Positions 17,799 to 29,551 of a stretch of DNA of 64,000 nt are shown piece by piece. The position numbers and the translations under genes were made by a program. The notes beneath the pieces were generated by a model. It was not told where the DNA came from, did no database searches, and saw only the letters and a list, made by a program, of their open reading frames with translations. The number at the start of each line of letters is the position of its first letter. Position 1 is the stretch's first letter. Source of the DNA: JAHECQ01 sp963775125. Lineage in GTDB: Bacteria > Actinomycetota > Acidimicrobiia > Acidimicrobiales > SZUA-35. The stretch spans positions 558,001 to 622,000 of the forward strand of contig CAVZHQ010000007.1 in assembly GCA_963775125.1 (NCBI GenBank), given 5' to 3'.

Positions 17799-18374
17799 AT
17801 GGCCGAACGCGAACGACGCCGTACGCCCCCATATGGGGGCGTTTTTGTTGTCCGGAACCAGGTACTCGACCGCGATGCAGTGAGCCGGGCAGTCCGGCGA
17901 ATGGCCCACGAGATCATCGAACGCAACGAGGGCACCGAAGACGTCGTGATCATCGGCCTCCAGACCGGCGGCGTTCCGTTCGGTGAGGCGATTGCGGCCG
18001 CCCTCGAAGAGATCGAGGAACGGGACCAACCGATCCCGGTGGGTCGGCTCGACGTTGCGTTCTATCGCGACGACATCAACCTGCGTCCGGTGTTGCCCGA
18101 GGCGGCCACGGACATCCCCTTCGACATTTCGCGCAAGGTCGTCGTTCTGGCCGATGACGTCTTGTTCACCGGGCGGACCATCCGCGCCGCATTGGATGCG
18201 TTGATGGCACAGGGGCGGCCCCGGGCGGTGCAGCTTGCCGTCATGGTCGATCGAGGGCATCGAGAACTCCCGATTCGCCCGGACTACGTCGGCAAGAACC
18301 TGCCGACCCGACGAGGCGAGGCGGTCAACGCAACTCTTGACGGTGTGCAACTCGGCGAGATGGAAAAGGGCTGA
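17799..18374 (+). CDS. pyrR: Pyr operon RNA-binding regulator / uracil phosphoribosyltransferase
   Basis: PyrR binds pyr mRNA when UMP/UTP is high, and often has weak uracil phosphoribosyltransferase activity. The 191-residue product has the PRPP loop VVVLADDVLFTGRTIRAAL (from residue 114), VIIGLQTGGVPF and LDVAFYRDDI. ATG 17799 has a good Shine-Dalgarno 7 nt upstream. Its first 16 codons are an extra N-terminal segment whose DNA forms a perfect terminator (17823-17846). The next in-frame candidate, GTG 17880, would delete the conserved QVLDRDA strand, so the extended start is preferred. First gene of the pyrimidine operon. Confidence 0.94.
   Translation: MAERERRRTPPYGGVFVVRNQVLDRDAVSRAVRRMAHEIIERNEGTEDVVIIGLQTGGVPFGEAIAAALEEIEERDQPIPVGRLDVAFYRDDINLRPVLPEAATDIPFDISRKVVVLADDVLFTGRTIRAALDALMAQGRPRAVQLAVMVDRGHRELPIRPDYVGKNLPTRRGEAVNATLDGVQLGEMEKG
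17823..17846 (+). terminator. Perfect intrinsic terminator within the pyrR N-terminal codons
   Basis: ACGCCCCC (17823-17830), loop ATAT, and GGGGGCGT (17835-17842) form an 8-bp perfect stem, followed at once by TTTTT (17842-17846). It lies in codons 9-16 of pyrR (TPPYGGVF). It has the shape of a factor-independent terminator and is well placed to act as an attenuator when ribosomes do not cover it. Confidence 0.75.
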
Positions 18375-18376
18375 GG

Positions 18377-19369
18377 GTGAAACATCTGCTCGACATCCAC
18401 GACCTGGACGCCGATGATCTGCTCGATCTGCTCGATCTGGCCGAGGACTTCGCCGAGGTCCAACGGCGTGAGGTGCCGAAGGTGCCCGCGCTGAGGGGCC
18501 GAACCATCGTGCTGGCGTTCTTCGAGGACTCCACCCGGACCCGGACGAGCTTCGATCTGGCTGCTCGGCGGTTGTCCGCCGATGTCATCAACTTCGCGGC
18601 GGCGTCGTCGTCGTTGAAGAAGGGTGAATCATTGAGGGACACGATCGAGACCATCGCGGCGATGGGCATCGACGCCATCGTCGTCCGCCATGCCAGTTCG
18701 GGTGCGCCGCTGCAGATCACGGGCTGGACGAATGCGTCGGTCATCAACGCCGGCGACGGATGGCACCAGCATCCGACCCAGGCCCTGCTCGACTGTTTCA
18801 CCATCCGCCAGCGACTCGGCACGCTCGAAGGCAGACGCATCGTCATCTGCGGCGACATCAAGCACTCGAGGGTCGCTCGTTCGAACATTGCGGCGTTCAC
18901 GAAGCTGGGCGCCGAGGTGACTGTCGTGGCACCGGGAACGCTGCTCCCTCCGGGAATCGACCGGTGGCCCGTGCGAGTGGCAAACCGACTCGAACCGCTG
19001 CTCGGCGAAGTCGATGTCGCCTACTTCCTCCGCATCCAGCACGAGCGGATGAACCCGGCGCTGCTGCCGAGCGATCGAGAGTTTCGCACGTTGTACGGTC
19101 TCACCGTCGAGCGGGCGCGCCTGCTTCCCGAGCACACGCTGATCATGCATCCGGGGCCGATGAACCGCGGCGTCGAGGTGGATGCCGAGGTCGCTGACGA
19201 CCCGCGCTCGGCGATCCTCGACCAAGTCACGAACGGGGTCGCGGTCCGAATGGCGGTGCTCTTTCGCACGCTCGGCCCCGGCCGTTTCGATCAGAACCCC
19301 GTTCCCGTCGACCCAGTTCCCGTCGACCCAGTACCCGTCGACCCAGTACCAGTAGGAGGGCTCGCGTGA
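18377..19369 (+). CDS. pyrB: Aspartate carbamoyltransferase catalytic subunit
   Basis: Condenses carbamoyl phosphate with aspartate, the first committed pyrimidine step. The 330-residue product has the carbamoyl-phosphate loop STRTRTSF (52-59), SSSLKKGESLRDTIETI, HPTQALLDCF and ICGDIKHSRVARSN, with the usual C-terminal MHPGPMNRGVEV. GTG start 2 nt after pyrR; the stop overlaps pyrC. The C-terminus has gained a PVPVD-type repeat (19301-19350) not typical of the family. Confidence 0.96.
   Translation: MKHLLDIHDLDADDLLDLLDLAEDFAEVQRREVPKVPALRGRTIVLAFFEDSTRTRTSFDLAARRLSADVINFAAASSSLKKGESLRDTIETIAAMGIDAIVVRHASSGAPLQITGWTNASVINAGDGWHQHPTQALLDCFTIRQRLGTLEGRRIVICGDIKHSRVARSNIAAFTKLGAEVTVVAPGTLLPPGIDRWPVRVANRLEPLLGEVDVAYFLRIQHERMNPALLPSDREFRTLYGLTVERARLLPEHTLIMHPGPMNRGVEVDAEVADDPRSAILDQVTNGVAVRMAVLFRTLGPGRFDQNPVPVDPVPVDPVPVDPVPVGGLA
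19301..19350 (+). repeat. 15-bp tandem repeat at the pyrB 3' end
   Basis: Copies at 19301-19315, 19316-19330 and 19331-19345 (GTWCCCGTCGACCCA) plus a partial fourth. Copies 1 and 2 are identical. They encode a VPVDP repeat just before the pyrB stop and the pyrC start. Confidence 0.9.
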
Positions 19370-20664
19370 CCACCACGCTGTTCCACGGCGGCCGCATCAT
19401 CGATCAGCGAGGCGAGCGGTCAGGTGACGTCCTCATCGACGACGAGACCGGCTCGATTCGGGAGGTGGGTCCCGGGCTGCTGGGCGACCGTTCCTTCGAT
19501 GTGTCCGGATGCGTCATCGCTCCCGGATTCGTCGACCTTCACGTGCACCTGCGTCAACCCGGTAACGAGGCGGCCGAGACCGTGCTCACGGGAAGTCGGG
19601 CTGCGGCCAAGGGTGGTTTCACTGCGGTTGTCGCCATGCCGAATACCGATCCCTGCATGGATTCCTCTGCGGTCATCAGCGAGGTGGTGGGTCTGGCGGC
19701 TGATGCCCTGTGTCTGGTCAAGCCGTCGGCGGCCATCAGCATCGGCCGCCAAGGAACGGCGTTGACCCCGATGGGGGAGCTGGTCGCCCTCGGCGTGCGG
19801 ATGTTCACCGACGACGGATCCGGGGTGCAGGACGCCCATCTGATGCGACGTGCCCTCGAGTACGCCGGTGGCCTCCACGTCCCCGACGGGGTTCCCCTGG
19901 TGCTCGCCCAACACTGCGAGGTGTCCGCACTGACCGAAGGCGGAGTGATGCACGAAGGCGAGTGGTCGGCGAAGCTCGGTCTGGGGGGTCAGCCGTCGGA
20001 GGCCGAGGAACTCATGGTCATGCGGGACATCGCCCTCGCTCGCCTCACCGGGGTCCGTGTTCACTTCCAGCACCTGTCCACCGCGGGCAGCGTCGCCATG
20101 GTTCGCGCGGCCAAGGCGGGAGGACTTCCGGTGTCGGCCGAGGCGACACCTCACCATTTCAGTCTCACCGACGCCTGCTGCGCCGGTTACGACGCCAACT
20201 TCAAGGTGCACCCACCGCTACGGACCTCGGCCGATGTCGCCGCCGTCAAGGTCGGTCTGGCCGACGGCACCATCGACGCCATTGCCACCGATCACGCCCC
20301 ACATACGCCCGACACCAAGGAGCGCCCCTTCGATCAGGCGCCTCCGGGCATGCTCGGACTGGAGACGGCGTTCGCGGTGGCCTTCGCCGAGCTGGACCTG
20401 CCGCTCGCCGAGATCATCGCCTTGATGTCCTGGCGCCCGGCAGCGATCGCGGGGGTCGGTGATCGCCATGGGCGCCCCCTCGAGCCGGGCGCTCCCGCCA
20501 ACTTCACCGTCATCGATCTCGAGCATCAGTGGACGGTTTCGGGCGCGGCGATGGCCAGCCCTTCTCGCAACACCCCCTTCGAAGGGCGACAGCTGAAAGG
20601 ACGAGTGCGACACACCGTGTACGAAGGAGAACTGGTGGTCATCGACGGCGAGGTCACCCGATGA
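19366..20664 (+). CDS. pyrC: Dihydroorotase
   Basis: Cyclises carbamoyl aspartate to dihydroorotate at a zinc site. The 432-residue amidohydrolase (class I type) shows the zinc motif VDLHVHLRQPGNEAAET, EATPHHFSLTD, and the catalytic Asp segment AIATDHAPHTPDTKERPF, followed by GMLGLETAFAVAF. GTG start overlaps the pyrB stop and the stop overlaps carA, consistent with one pyr transcript. Confidence 0.96.
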   Translation: MTTTLFHGGRIIDQRGERSGDVLIDDETGSIREVGPGLLGDRSFDVSGCVIAPGFVDLHVHLRQPGNEAAETVLTGSRAAAKGGFTAVVAMPNTDPCMDSSAVISEVVGLAADALCLVKPSAAISIGRQGTALTPMGELVALGVRMFTDDGSGVQDAHLMRRALEYAGGLHVPDGVPLVLAQHCEVSALTEGGVMHEGEWSAKLGLGGQPSEAEELMVMRDIALARLTGVRVHFQHLSTAGSVAMVRAAKAGGLPVSAEATPHHFSLTDACCAGYDANFKVHPPLRTSADVAAVKVGLADGTIDAIATDHAPHTPDTKERPFDQAPPGMLGLETAFAVAFAELDLPLAEIIALMSWRPAAIAGVGDRHGRPLEPGAPANFTVIDLEHQWTVSGAAMASPSRNTPFEGRQLKGRVRHTVYEGELVVIDGEVTR

Positions 20665-21823
20665 CCTCAGGAACGGTCCATGCGGCCGCAGCGCCGCTCA
20701 CGTCCGCCGCGCTGGTCCTGGCCGACGGCAGTATGTTCGAAGGACAACTGCTCGGCGCGATGCCGGTCGGAGGCGTGGCGTCGGGCGAGGTGGTCTTCAA
20801 CACCGCACTCAGCGGCTATCAGGAAGTGCTCACCGATCCCTCGTACGCCGGACAGATCATCTCGTTCACCTACCCACACATCGGGAACTATGGCGTCAAC
20901 CCCGACGATGACGAGAGCCGAGGAACGTTCGCCCGAGGCGTCATCGTGCGCGACCTCGCTCGGCGCCACTCGAACCATCGGGCGACCGAAGATCTCGACT
21001 CGTTCCTTCGCCGCCACGGACTCACCGGCATCGGCGGCATCGACACCCGCCGCCTGACCCGCATCCTTCGTTCCAGTGGCGCCCTGTGCGGTGCGATGGG
21101 ACCCATCGAGGGGCCAGGGGCAGCCGACGAGAACAGACTTCGTGCAGCGGCGCAGGCCGAGCCGGGCACGGGTGGCGTGGATCTCGTGGCTCAGGTCACG
21201 ACCCAGCAGCCCTACGTCGCCGACGCGCGGTCGGGGGCACCGGAAGGTCGTTCCATCGTGGCCTACGACTTCGGCATCAAGACGCGCATCGTCTATCACC
21301 TGGCCGGACTGGGGCGGGTCGAGGTGGTGCCGGCCACCACGTCGGCGGCCGACGTGCTGGCGCGCAAACCCGATGGCGTCTTCTTGTCGAACGGCCCCGG
21401 CGATCCCGAGATGGCGACCGCCGCGATCGAGGCGGTCAAGGGCCTCGTCGGGGAAGTGCCGATCTTCGGCATTTGCCTCGGCCATCAGATCCTGTCTCTG
21501 GCGATCGGCGGTTCGACCGAGAAGCTGCCCTTCGGCCATCACGGGTCGAACCATCCGGTCCGTGACCTCACCACCGGCCATGTCGAGGTCACCAGCCAGA
21601 ACCACAACTTCGCCGTCGTGGCCGACTCCGTCACCTCGGTCGCCGACGTCACCCACCTCAACCTCAATGACGGAGTCTGCGAGGGCATTGCCCTGCGTGA
21701 AGCTCCTGCCTTCAGCGTGCAGCATCACCCCGAGGCCAGCCCCGGCCCGCATGACAGCCTCTACCTCTTCGACCGCTTTGCGGCCCTGATGGACCGGTTC
21801 GCCGGCGCGGGAGAAAGCAAGTA

Positions 21824-21824
<1 letters not shown>
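20661..21824 (+). CDS. carA: Carbamoyl-phosphate synthase small (glutaminase) subunit
   Basis: Supplies ammonia from glutamine to CarB. The 387-residue product has the CarA N-terminal domain (GEVVFNTALSGYQEVLTDPSYAGQI) and a class I amidotransferase domain with nucleophile elbow FGICLGHQIL and VQHHPEASPGPHD (His-Glu). ATG 20661 overlaps the pyrC stop (ATGA); the longer open frame from 20529 lies inside pyrC and is rejected. The stop shares one base with the carB ATG. Confidence 0.96.
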
Positions 21825-25168
<3,344 letters not shown>

Positions 25169-25174
25169 ACTGCC

Positions 25175-26123
25175 GTGTCCTTCCCGCCGGTACCCGACCT
25201 CCGCACGACGGTCGGGAGCGTCACGCTTCCGACCCCGATCATGACGGCCTCGGGTACCGCTGGTCACGGCGCCGAGCTGGCGGCCTTCATGGATCTCGGG
25301 ACGTTGGGCGCGGTCGTGGTGAAGTCGCTCGCCCCCTTTGCATGGGAGGGCAACCCCGCAGTTCGCGTGCACCAGACGCCGTCCGGGATGATCAACTCCG
25401 TCGGACTTCAGGGAAACGGGGTCGCCGCATGGATCGAGCAAGATCTCCCGCTGCTCGAGGCGAGCGGAGCGCGGGTTGTGGCGTCGATCTGGGGCAAGAC
25501 CATCGGCGACTACGCCCGCGCCGCCGAGGCACTGTCGTCGACGTCAGACACCGTCGTCGCCGTCGAAGTCAACATCTCGTGCCCCAACACCGAGGCCGGC
25601 AACGAGTTGTTCGCCCACAACTCGACGACGACCCGCGCCGTCCTGGCGGCGACGGCCTCGGCGGGCCGACCTCGTTGGGCCAAGCTGAGCCCGAACGTCG
25701 GAACCGGCCTACCCGGTATTGCCGAGGCGGCAAGACTCGGCGGTGCCGAAGCAGTGACTGTTGCCAATACCTGGTTCGGCTTGAGCATCGACCCTGTCAT
25801 CACGACGCGCACGGCTCGGCAGCGTGAGCGGACCCGGAAGCGGCGGTGGCGTCTCGGGACCCGCCATTCACCCCTTGGCGGTGCGAGCCGTGCACACGGT
25901 GCACGCCGCGCACCCTGACTTACCCATCATCGGCGCCGGCGGGGCAACGTGCGCCGAGGATGTCGTCGAGTTCCTTCTGGTCGGAGCCAGCGCAGTACAG
26001 ATCGGCACTGCCACGTTGGCCGACCCCAGAGCGTGCACCCGGATAACCACCGAACTCGCTGACTGGTGCGCTAGACAAGGGGTTTCTCGGGTCGCTGAGC
26101 TGATCGGCGCAGCGCTCCTCTGA
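25175..26123 (+). CDS. pyrD: Dihydroorotate dehydrogenase (class 1B-like), frame broken by one extra base
   Basis: Oxidises dihydroorotate to orotate with FMN. The N-terminal part (GTG 25175) has PIMTASGTAGHG, VVVKSLAPFAWEGNP, MINSVGLQGNGVAAW and EVNISCPNTEAGNELF with the catalytic Cys of class 1 enzymes. After TVANTWFGLSIDPVITTRTA the frame fails at about 25816-25824; the +1 frame supplies SGPAIHPLAVRAV, PIIGAGGATCAEDVVEF and GASAVQIGTA to the stop at 26123. One extra base accounts for it. Class 1B enzymes normally work with a PyrK electron-transfer subunit; none is visible nearby. Confidence 0.85.
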
Positions 26124-26190
26124 CCAGCGATCCAATCAACGATCCCAATCAGCGAATGAAAAACGCGACCCGAACAGAAGGACTCTCTCG

Positions 26191-26950
26191 ATGGCGGAAT
26201 CCGGCACTGCAGACAGTACGACCACCACTCCCAGCGCCGGCACTCCCGGCGGGACCGCATCGGGTCTCGCCCCCGACCTTCGTGACCGGATGGCGCTCGC
26301 TCTCGACGTCGACGACCTGGTCGAAGCGAACCGCCTTGCGCGCCAACTGCGGCCGTGGTTCGGTGTGGCCAAGATCGGACTCGAGCTGTTCACCGCCGCA
26401 GGTCCCGATGCCATCAACGCCATGCTCGATCTCGGCTACGACGTCTTCCTCGATCTCAAGCTGCATGACATTCCCACGACGGTCCGCAAGTCGGCCGGCG
26501 TGGCGGGCGCGTTGGGAGTCACGTACCTCACGATGCACGCCAGTGGGGGCCCTGCGATGCTCCGTGCCGGGGTCGAGGGCTTTCTCGAGAGCGCGCACCG
26601 GGCCGGAATGCCCACACCGACCGCGTTGGGAATCACCGTGCTCGACGAGCGACGCCGACGCGCCGGCCCACATTGTCCCCAACCGGCTGAGGGTGGCCGT
26701 CGAGGCGGGCTGCGGGGGAGTGGTCTGCGCCGCCTCCGACCTGGTCGACGTTCGTCAGATGGCACCGCGAACGATGCGGGTCGTGCCGGGCATCCGGGCT
26801 GCAGGCGCGGAACGCCACGACCAACCGAAGGCGGTGACGCCGGCGATTGCCCTGGCCGAGGGCGCTGACCTGCTCGTCATCGGCCGAGCAGTGACGTTGG
26901 CCGACGACCCCGCGGCCGCGGCGGCGTCGCTCTTTGGGGAACTCGGTTGA
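26191..26950 (+). CDS. pyrF: Orotidine 5'-phosphate decarboxylase, frame broken by one extra base
   Basis: Final step to UMP. ATG 26191 has an AAGGA 11 nt upstream. After a Ser/Thr-rich leader come LALDVDDL, AKIGLELFTAAGPDAI and the catalytic DLKLHDIPTTVRKSA. Frame 1 reads into noise after GITVL; deleting one G near 26644 gives VLTSDADAPAHIV and the rest of the barrel (GGVVCAAS, VVPGIRAAGAERHDQ, ADLLVIGRAVT) to TGA at 26950. The same one-base-extra pattern occurs in pyrD just upstream. Confidence 0.85.
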
Positions 26951-26967
26951 GCCCGCGGCTTTTCGGT

Positions 26968-26973
26968 TAGTCT
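26968..26973 (+). promoter_or_regulatory. Candidate -10 hexamer (TAGTCT) of mihF
   Basis: TAGTCT lies 7 nt before ATG 26981 with no Shine-Dalgarno between. It may give mIHF, an abundant protein, its own leaderless promoter downstream of the pyr genes. Confidence 0.5.
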
Positions 26974-26980
26974 CCAAGTC

Positions 26981-27295
26981 ATGCCTAACCCACCCCAGTT
27001 GACCGACGAGCAGAGGCGAGCTGCGTTGGCGAAGGCGGCCGAAGCTCGACGGATACGCGCCGAGATCAAGGCCCGCCTCAAGATGGGCTCGCTCACCCTC
27101 ACCGAGCTGTTGGCCCAGGCCGACGAGGACATCGTCGTGGCCAAGATCAAGGTCCTTGCGGTGCTCGAGTCACTGCCTGGAGTCGGCAAGGTCACCGCCC
27201 GGCGCAAGATGGGCGAGCTCGGCATCGCCGAGTCGCGCCGCCTGTCCGGTCTCGGCCCTCAACAGCGAGAGAAGCTCCTGGAGGAGTTCTCCTGA
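26981..27295 (+). CDS. mihF: Actinobacterial integration host factor (mIHF)
   Basis: Nucleoid-associated DNA-binding protein specific to actinobacteria and unrelated to proteobacterial IHF. The 104-residue product is helical and charged, with LTDEQRRAALAKAAEARR, RAEIKARLKMGSLTLTELL and a helix-hairpin-helix-like VLESLPGVGKVTARRKMGEL. Position between pyrF and gmk is conserved across the phylum and is one of the best taxonomic markers in the window. Confidence 0.95.
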   Translation: MPNPPQLTDEQRRAALAKAAEARRIRAEIKARLKMGSLTLTELLAQADEDIVVAKIKVLAVLESLPGVGKVTARRKMGELGIAESRRLSGLGPQQREKLLEEFS

Positions 27296-27339
27296 GCGAA
27301 GGCCCGCCGGAACGGTCCGAGGCCGAGGATCGACCGCCG

Positions 27340-27936
27340 TTGGTGGTTGTCATCTCCGGACCGGGCGGCGTCGGTAAGGGAACCGTCGTGTCCGCGCTCA
27401 TGGATGCGCACCCCGACCTCTGGCTGAGCCGCTCCTGGACCACCCGACCGCAGCGGCCAGGTGAGGCTGACGACGCGTACGTCTTCGTCGACGAGGCGAC
27501 GTTTCGCGAACGGATCGGTGCCGGAGGGTTCCTCGAGTACGCAGAGTTCCTCGGCAACCTCTATGGCACCCCCAATCCCGAGGCGCCGGAGGGCCAAGAC
27601 CTCATCCTCGAGATCGACGTCCAAGGCGCTCGGCAGGTGGTCGCCCAGAATCCTCAGGCCGTCCTCATTTTTCTCCAGGCGCCGTCGTCGGCCGAGCAGG
27701 AAGCTCGACTTCGTCGCCGGGGAGACCCCGAACACAAGGTGACCGAACGCTTGGCCAAAGCCCGCGAAGAGGCCGATGCCGGGGCCGAACTCGGCGCCCA
27801 TGTCTTGACGAACATCGACATCGCCGAATGCGCCGAGGACATCTACCGGGTCATCCAACACTCCCGTCGAGGTCGCCGAAGCGAGTCGAGCCGCGGCCAA
27901 GCCGTCGGCTCGGCGTATACTCGGCCGAATGGCTGA
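27340..27936 (+). CDS. gmk: Guanylate kinase
   Basis: Phosphorylates GMP to GDP. The 198-residue product (from GTG 27340) has the P-loop ISGPGGVGKGTV, the GMP-binding SRSWTTRPQRPGE and YVFVDEATF, FLEYAEFLGNLYGTP and LEIDVQGARQV. Start is uncertain: TTG 27337 is adjacent, and a CTG at 27292 overlaps the mihF stop and has GGAGGAG 5 nt upstream, which would add an acidic extension of 16 residues. Ends 8 nt inside rpoZ. Confidence 0.93.
   Translation: MVVVISGPGGVGKGTVVSALMDAHPDLWLSRSWTTRPQRPGEADDAYVFVDEATFRERIGAGGFLEYAEFLGNLYGTPNPEAPEGQDLILEIDVQGARQVVAQNPQAVLIFLQAPSSAEQEARLRRRGDPEHKVTERLAKAREEADAGAELGAHVLTNIDIAECAEDIYRVIQHSRRGRRSESSRGQAVGSAYTRPNG
27916..27921 (+). promoter_or_regulatory. Candidate -10 hexamer (TATACT) of rpoZ
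   Basis: TATACT, close to the sigma-70 consensus, lies 7 nt before ATG 27929, within the gmk 3' end. Suggests a strong leaderless promoter for rpoZ-coaBC. Confidence 0.5.
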
Positions 27937-28219
27937 AAAGTACGACACGATGATGAGCCCCGAGGTCGAAGGCCTCATGGAGGCTGCCGGCTCCAAATTC
28001 GGGTTGTGTACCCTGGCGTCCACACGGGCTCGGGAAATCAATGCCTACTTCGGCCAGTTGGGTGACGGTCTTGGCGCCAAGGTGCCGCCGCAGGTCACCT
28101 CGGTCGCCCGCAAGCCGCTTTCCATCGCGTTCGAGGAGATCGCCGCCGGCAAGATCGTGCCCGTGCATCCTGAGCCTGAAGTCGAGGCGGATGACGCCCC
28201 GGCCGATCCTGCTGCCTGA
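27929..28219 (+). CDS. rpoZ: RNA polymerase omega subunit
   Basis: Small subunit that helps assemble RNA polymerase by binding beta-prime. The 96-residue product has the actinobacterial form with LCTLASTRAREINAYFGQLG and SIAFEEIAAGKIVPV, and an acidic tail. Located after gmk as in most bacteria. Confidence 0.93.
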   Translation: MAEKYDTMMSPEVEGLMEAAGSKFGLCTLASTRAREINAYFGQLGDGLGAKVPPQVTSVARKPLSIAFEEIAAGKIVPVHPEPEVEADDAPADPAA

Positions 28220-28230
28220 TCGGCACCGCT

Positions 28231-29487
28231 GTGGCCGAATCGGTTGCGACGCCGATTCTCGTGGGCAAGCGCATCGTCCTCGGCGTCACCGGCGGCATCG
28301 CCGCCTATAAGTCCATCGAGGTTCTACGGCGACTGGTCGATCTCGGCGCGCACGTCACCCCGGTCCTGACCGATGCCGCCCTGAACATGGTGGGTCCCAC
28401 GACCTTCACCGCGCTCGGGTCCGAGCGGGTCAAGACCAGCCTGTGGGATGACGCCGACCCCATTCCGCACACGACGCTGGGCCAGTCGGCCGACCTCATC
28501 GTGGTCTGTCCTGCGACTGCTCGGATCCTGGCCGATTACCGGATGGGTCGCTCGGCCGACCTTCTCTCGGCGACGCTCATTGCCACCGTGGCGCCCGTCA
28601 TCGTCTGTCCGGCGATGCACACCGAAATGTGGGAGCACGCCGCCGTTCAGGAGAACCTCGAGGTCCTCACTTCCCGGGGCGTCCACATCGTGCCTCCCGA
28701 AGAGGGTCGTCTGGCTGGTGGCGACATCGGCAAAGGTCGGCTTGCGTCGCCGGAAACCGTCGTCGCCAGGGTGTGCGAGGTACTCGCGCCCCCGGCGCTC
28801 ACGTTGGCCGGTCGGAGGGTGCTGGTGACGGCTGGTGGCACCCGGGAGCCGATCGATCCTGTGCGCTACATCGGCAACCGATCAAGCGGCAAGCAAGGCT
28901 ACGCGATCGCGCGAGAGGCCAACCGCAGGGGCGCGATGGTGACCTTGGTGTCGACCGTCGAACTCGCGACCCCTCCGGGCATCGAGGTGATCCTGGTCTC
29001 CACGGCAGCCGAAATGGAACACGCCGTGGTCGAGGTCGCCCCCGCAGCCGACATCGTCGTCATGTCCGCAGCGGTCGCGGATTTTCGTCCGATGGCGGTT
29101 GCCGACCAGAAGATCAAGAAGGGCCACGGTGTCCCTCAAATCCTCCTCGAGCCAACCGTCGACATCCTCGCCGGGCTGGGGACGGCCAAGCCCGATGGCC
29201 AAGTGCTCGTCGGCTTTGCGGCCGAGACCCAGGACCTCTCGACGAACGCCCAAGCCAAACTCCACCGCAAGAATGCCGATCTGATCGTGGCCAACGATGT
29301 CTCTGCGCCGGGCGTGGGCTTTGGTCATGAGACGAATGCGGTGACCATCCACCGGGCCGATGGCAGCGCGGTGGAGGTCGCACTTCAGAGCAAGGAAGCC
29401 ATCGCCTCCGCCGTGCTGGACGCTGCGGAAGCGCTACTGCCAGAACTCCGGCTGCCAAACCCGCCGCTGCCCAACGCCACCGCCTAG
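28231..29487 (+). CDS. coaBC: Bifunctional phosphopantothenoylcysteine decarboxylase / synthetase
   Basis: Two steps of coenzyme A synthesis. The N-terminal CoaC flavoprotein domain has GVTGGIAAYK, IPHTTL with the catalytic His, VVCPATARI and the substrate motif PAMHTEMWE (His where many species have Asn, as in mycobacteria). The C-terminal CoaB domain starts at VLVTAGGTREPIDPVRYIGN and has NRSSGKQGYAIA and KIKK. 418 residues from GTG 28231, usual length. Confidence 0.96.
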   Translation: MAESVATPILVGKRIVLGVTGGIAAYKSIEVLRRLVDLGAHVTPVLTDAALNMVGPTTFTALGSERVKTSLWDDADPIPHTTLGQSADLIVVCPATARILADYRMGRSADLLSATLIATVAPVIVCPAMHTEMWEHAAVQENLEVLTSRGVHIVPPEEGRLAGGDIGKGRLASPETVVARVCEVLAPPALTLAGRRVLVTAGGTREPIDPVRYIGNRSSGKQGYAIAREANRRGAMVTLVSTVELATPPGIEVILVSTAAEMEHAVVEVAPAADIVVMSAAVADFRPMAVADQKIKKGHGVPQILLEPTVDILAGLGTAKPDGQVLVGFAAETQDLSTNAQAKLHRKNADLIVANDVSAPGVGFGHETNAVTIHRADGSAVEVALQSKEAIASAVLDAAEALLPELRLPNPPLPNATA

Positions 29488-29551
29488 ATTCGTCCTTCCC
29501 AGATTCCTCTGTCAAGACTCCTATTGTCATCCTGAGCAAAGCGAGCAACCG

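Noticed and set aside
29488..29551. SAM riboswitch or REP element before metK
   Set aside because: Only 64 nt, no paired helices. The phrase TGTCATCCTGAGCAAAGCGAG resembles the TCATCCTGAGCGAAGCG palindrome common in other genomes, but a single degenerate copy is not enough.
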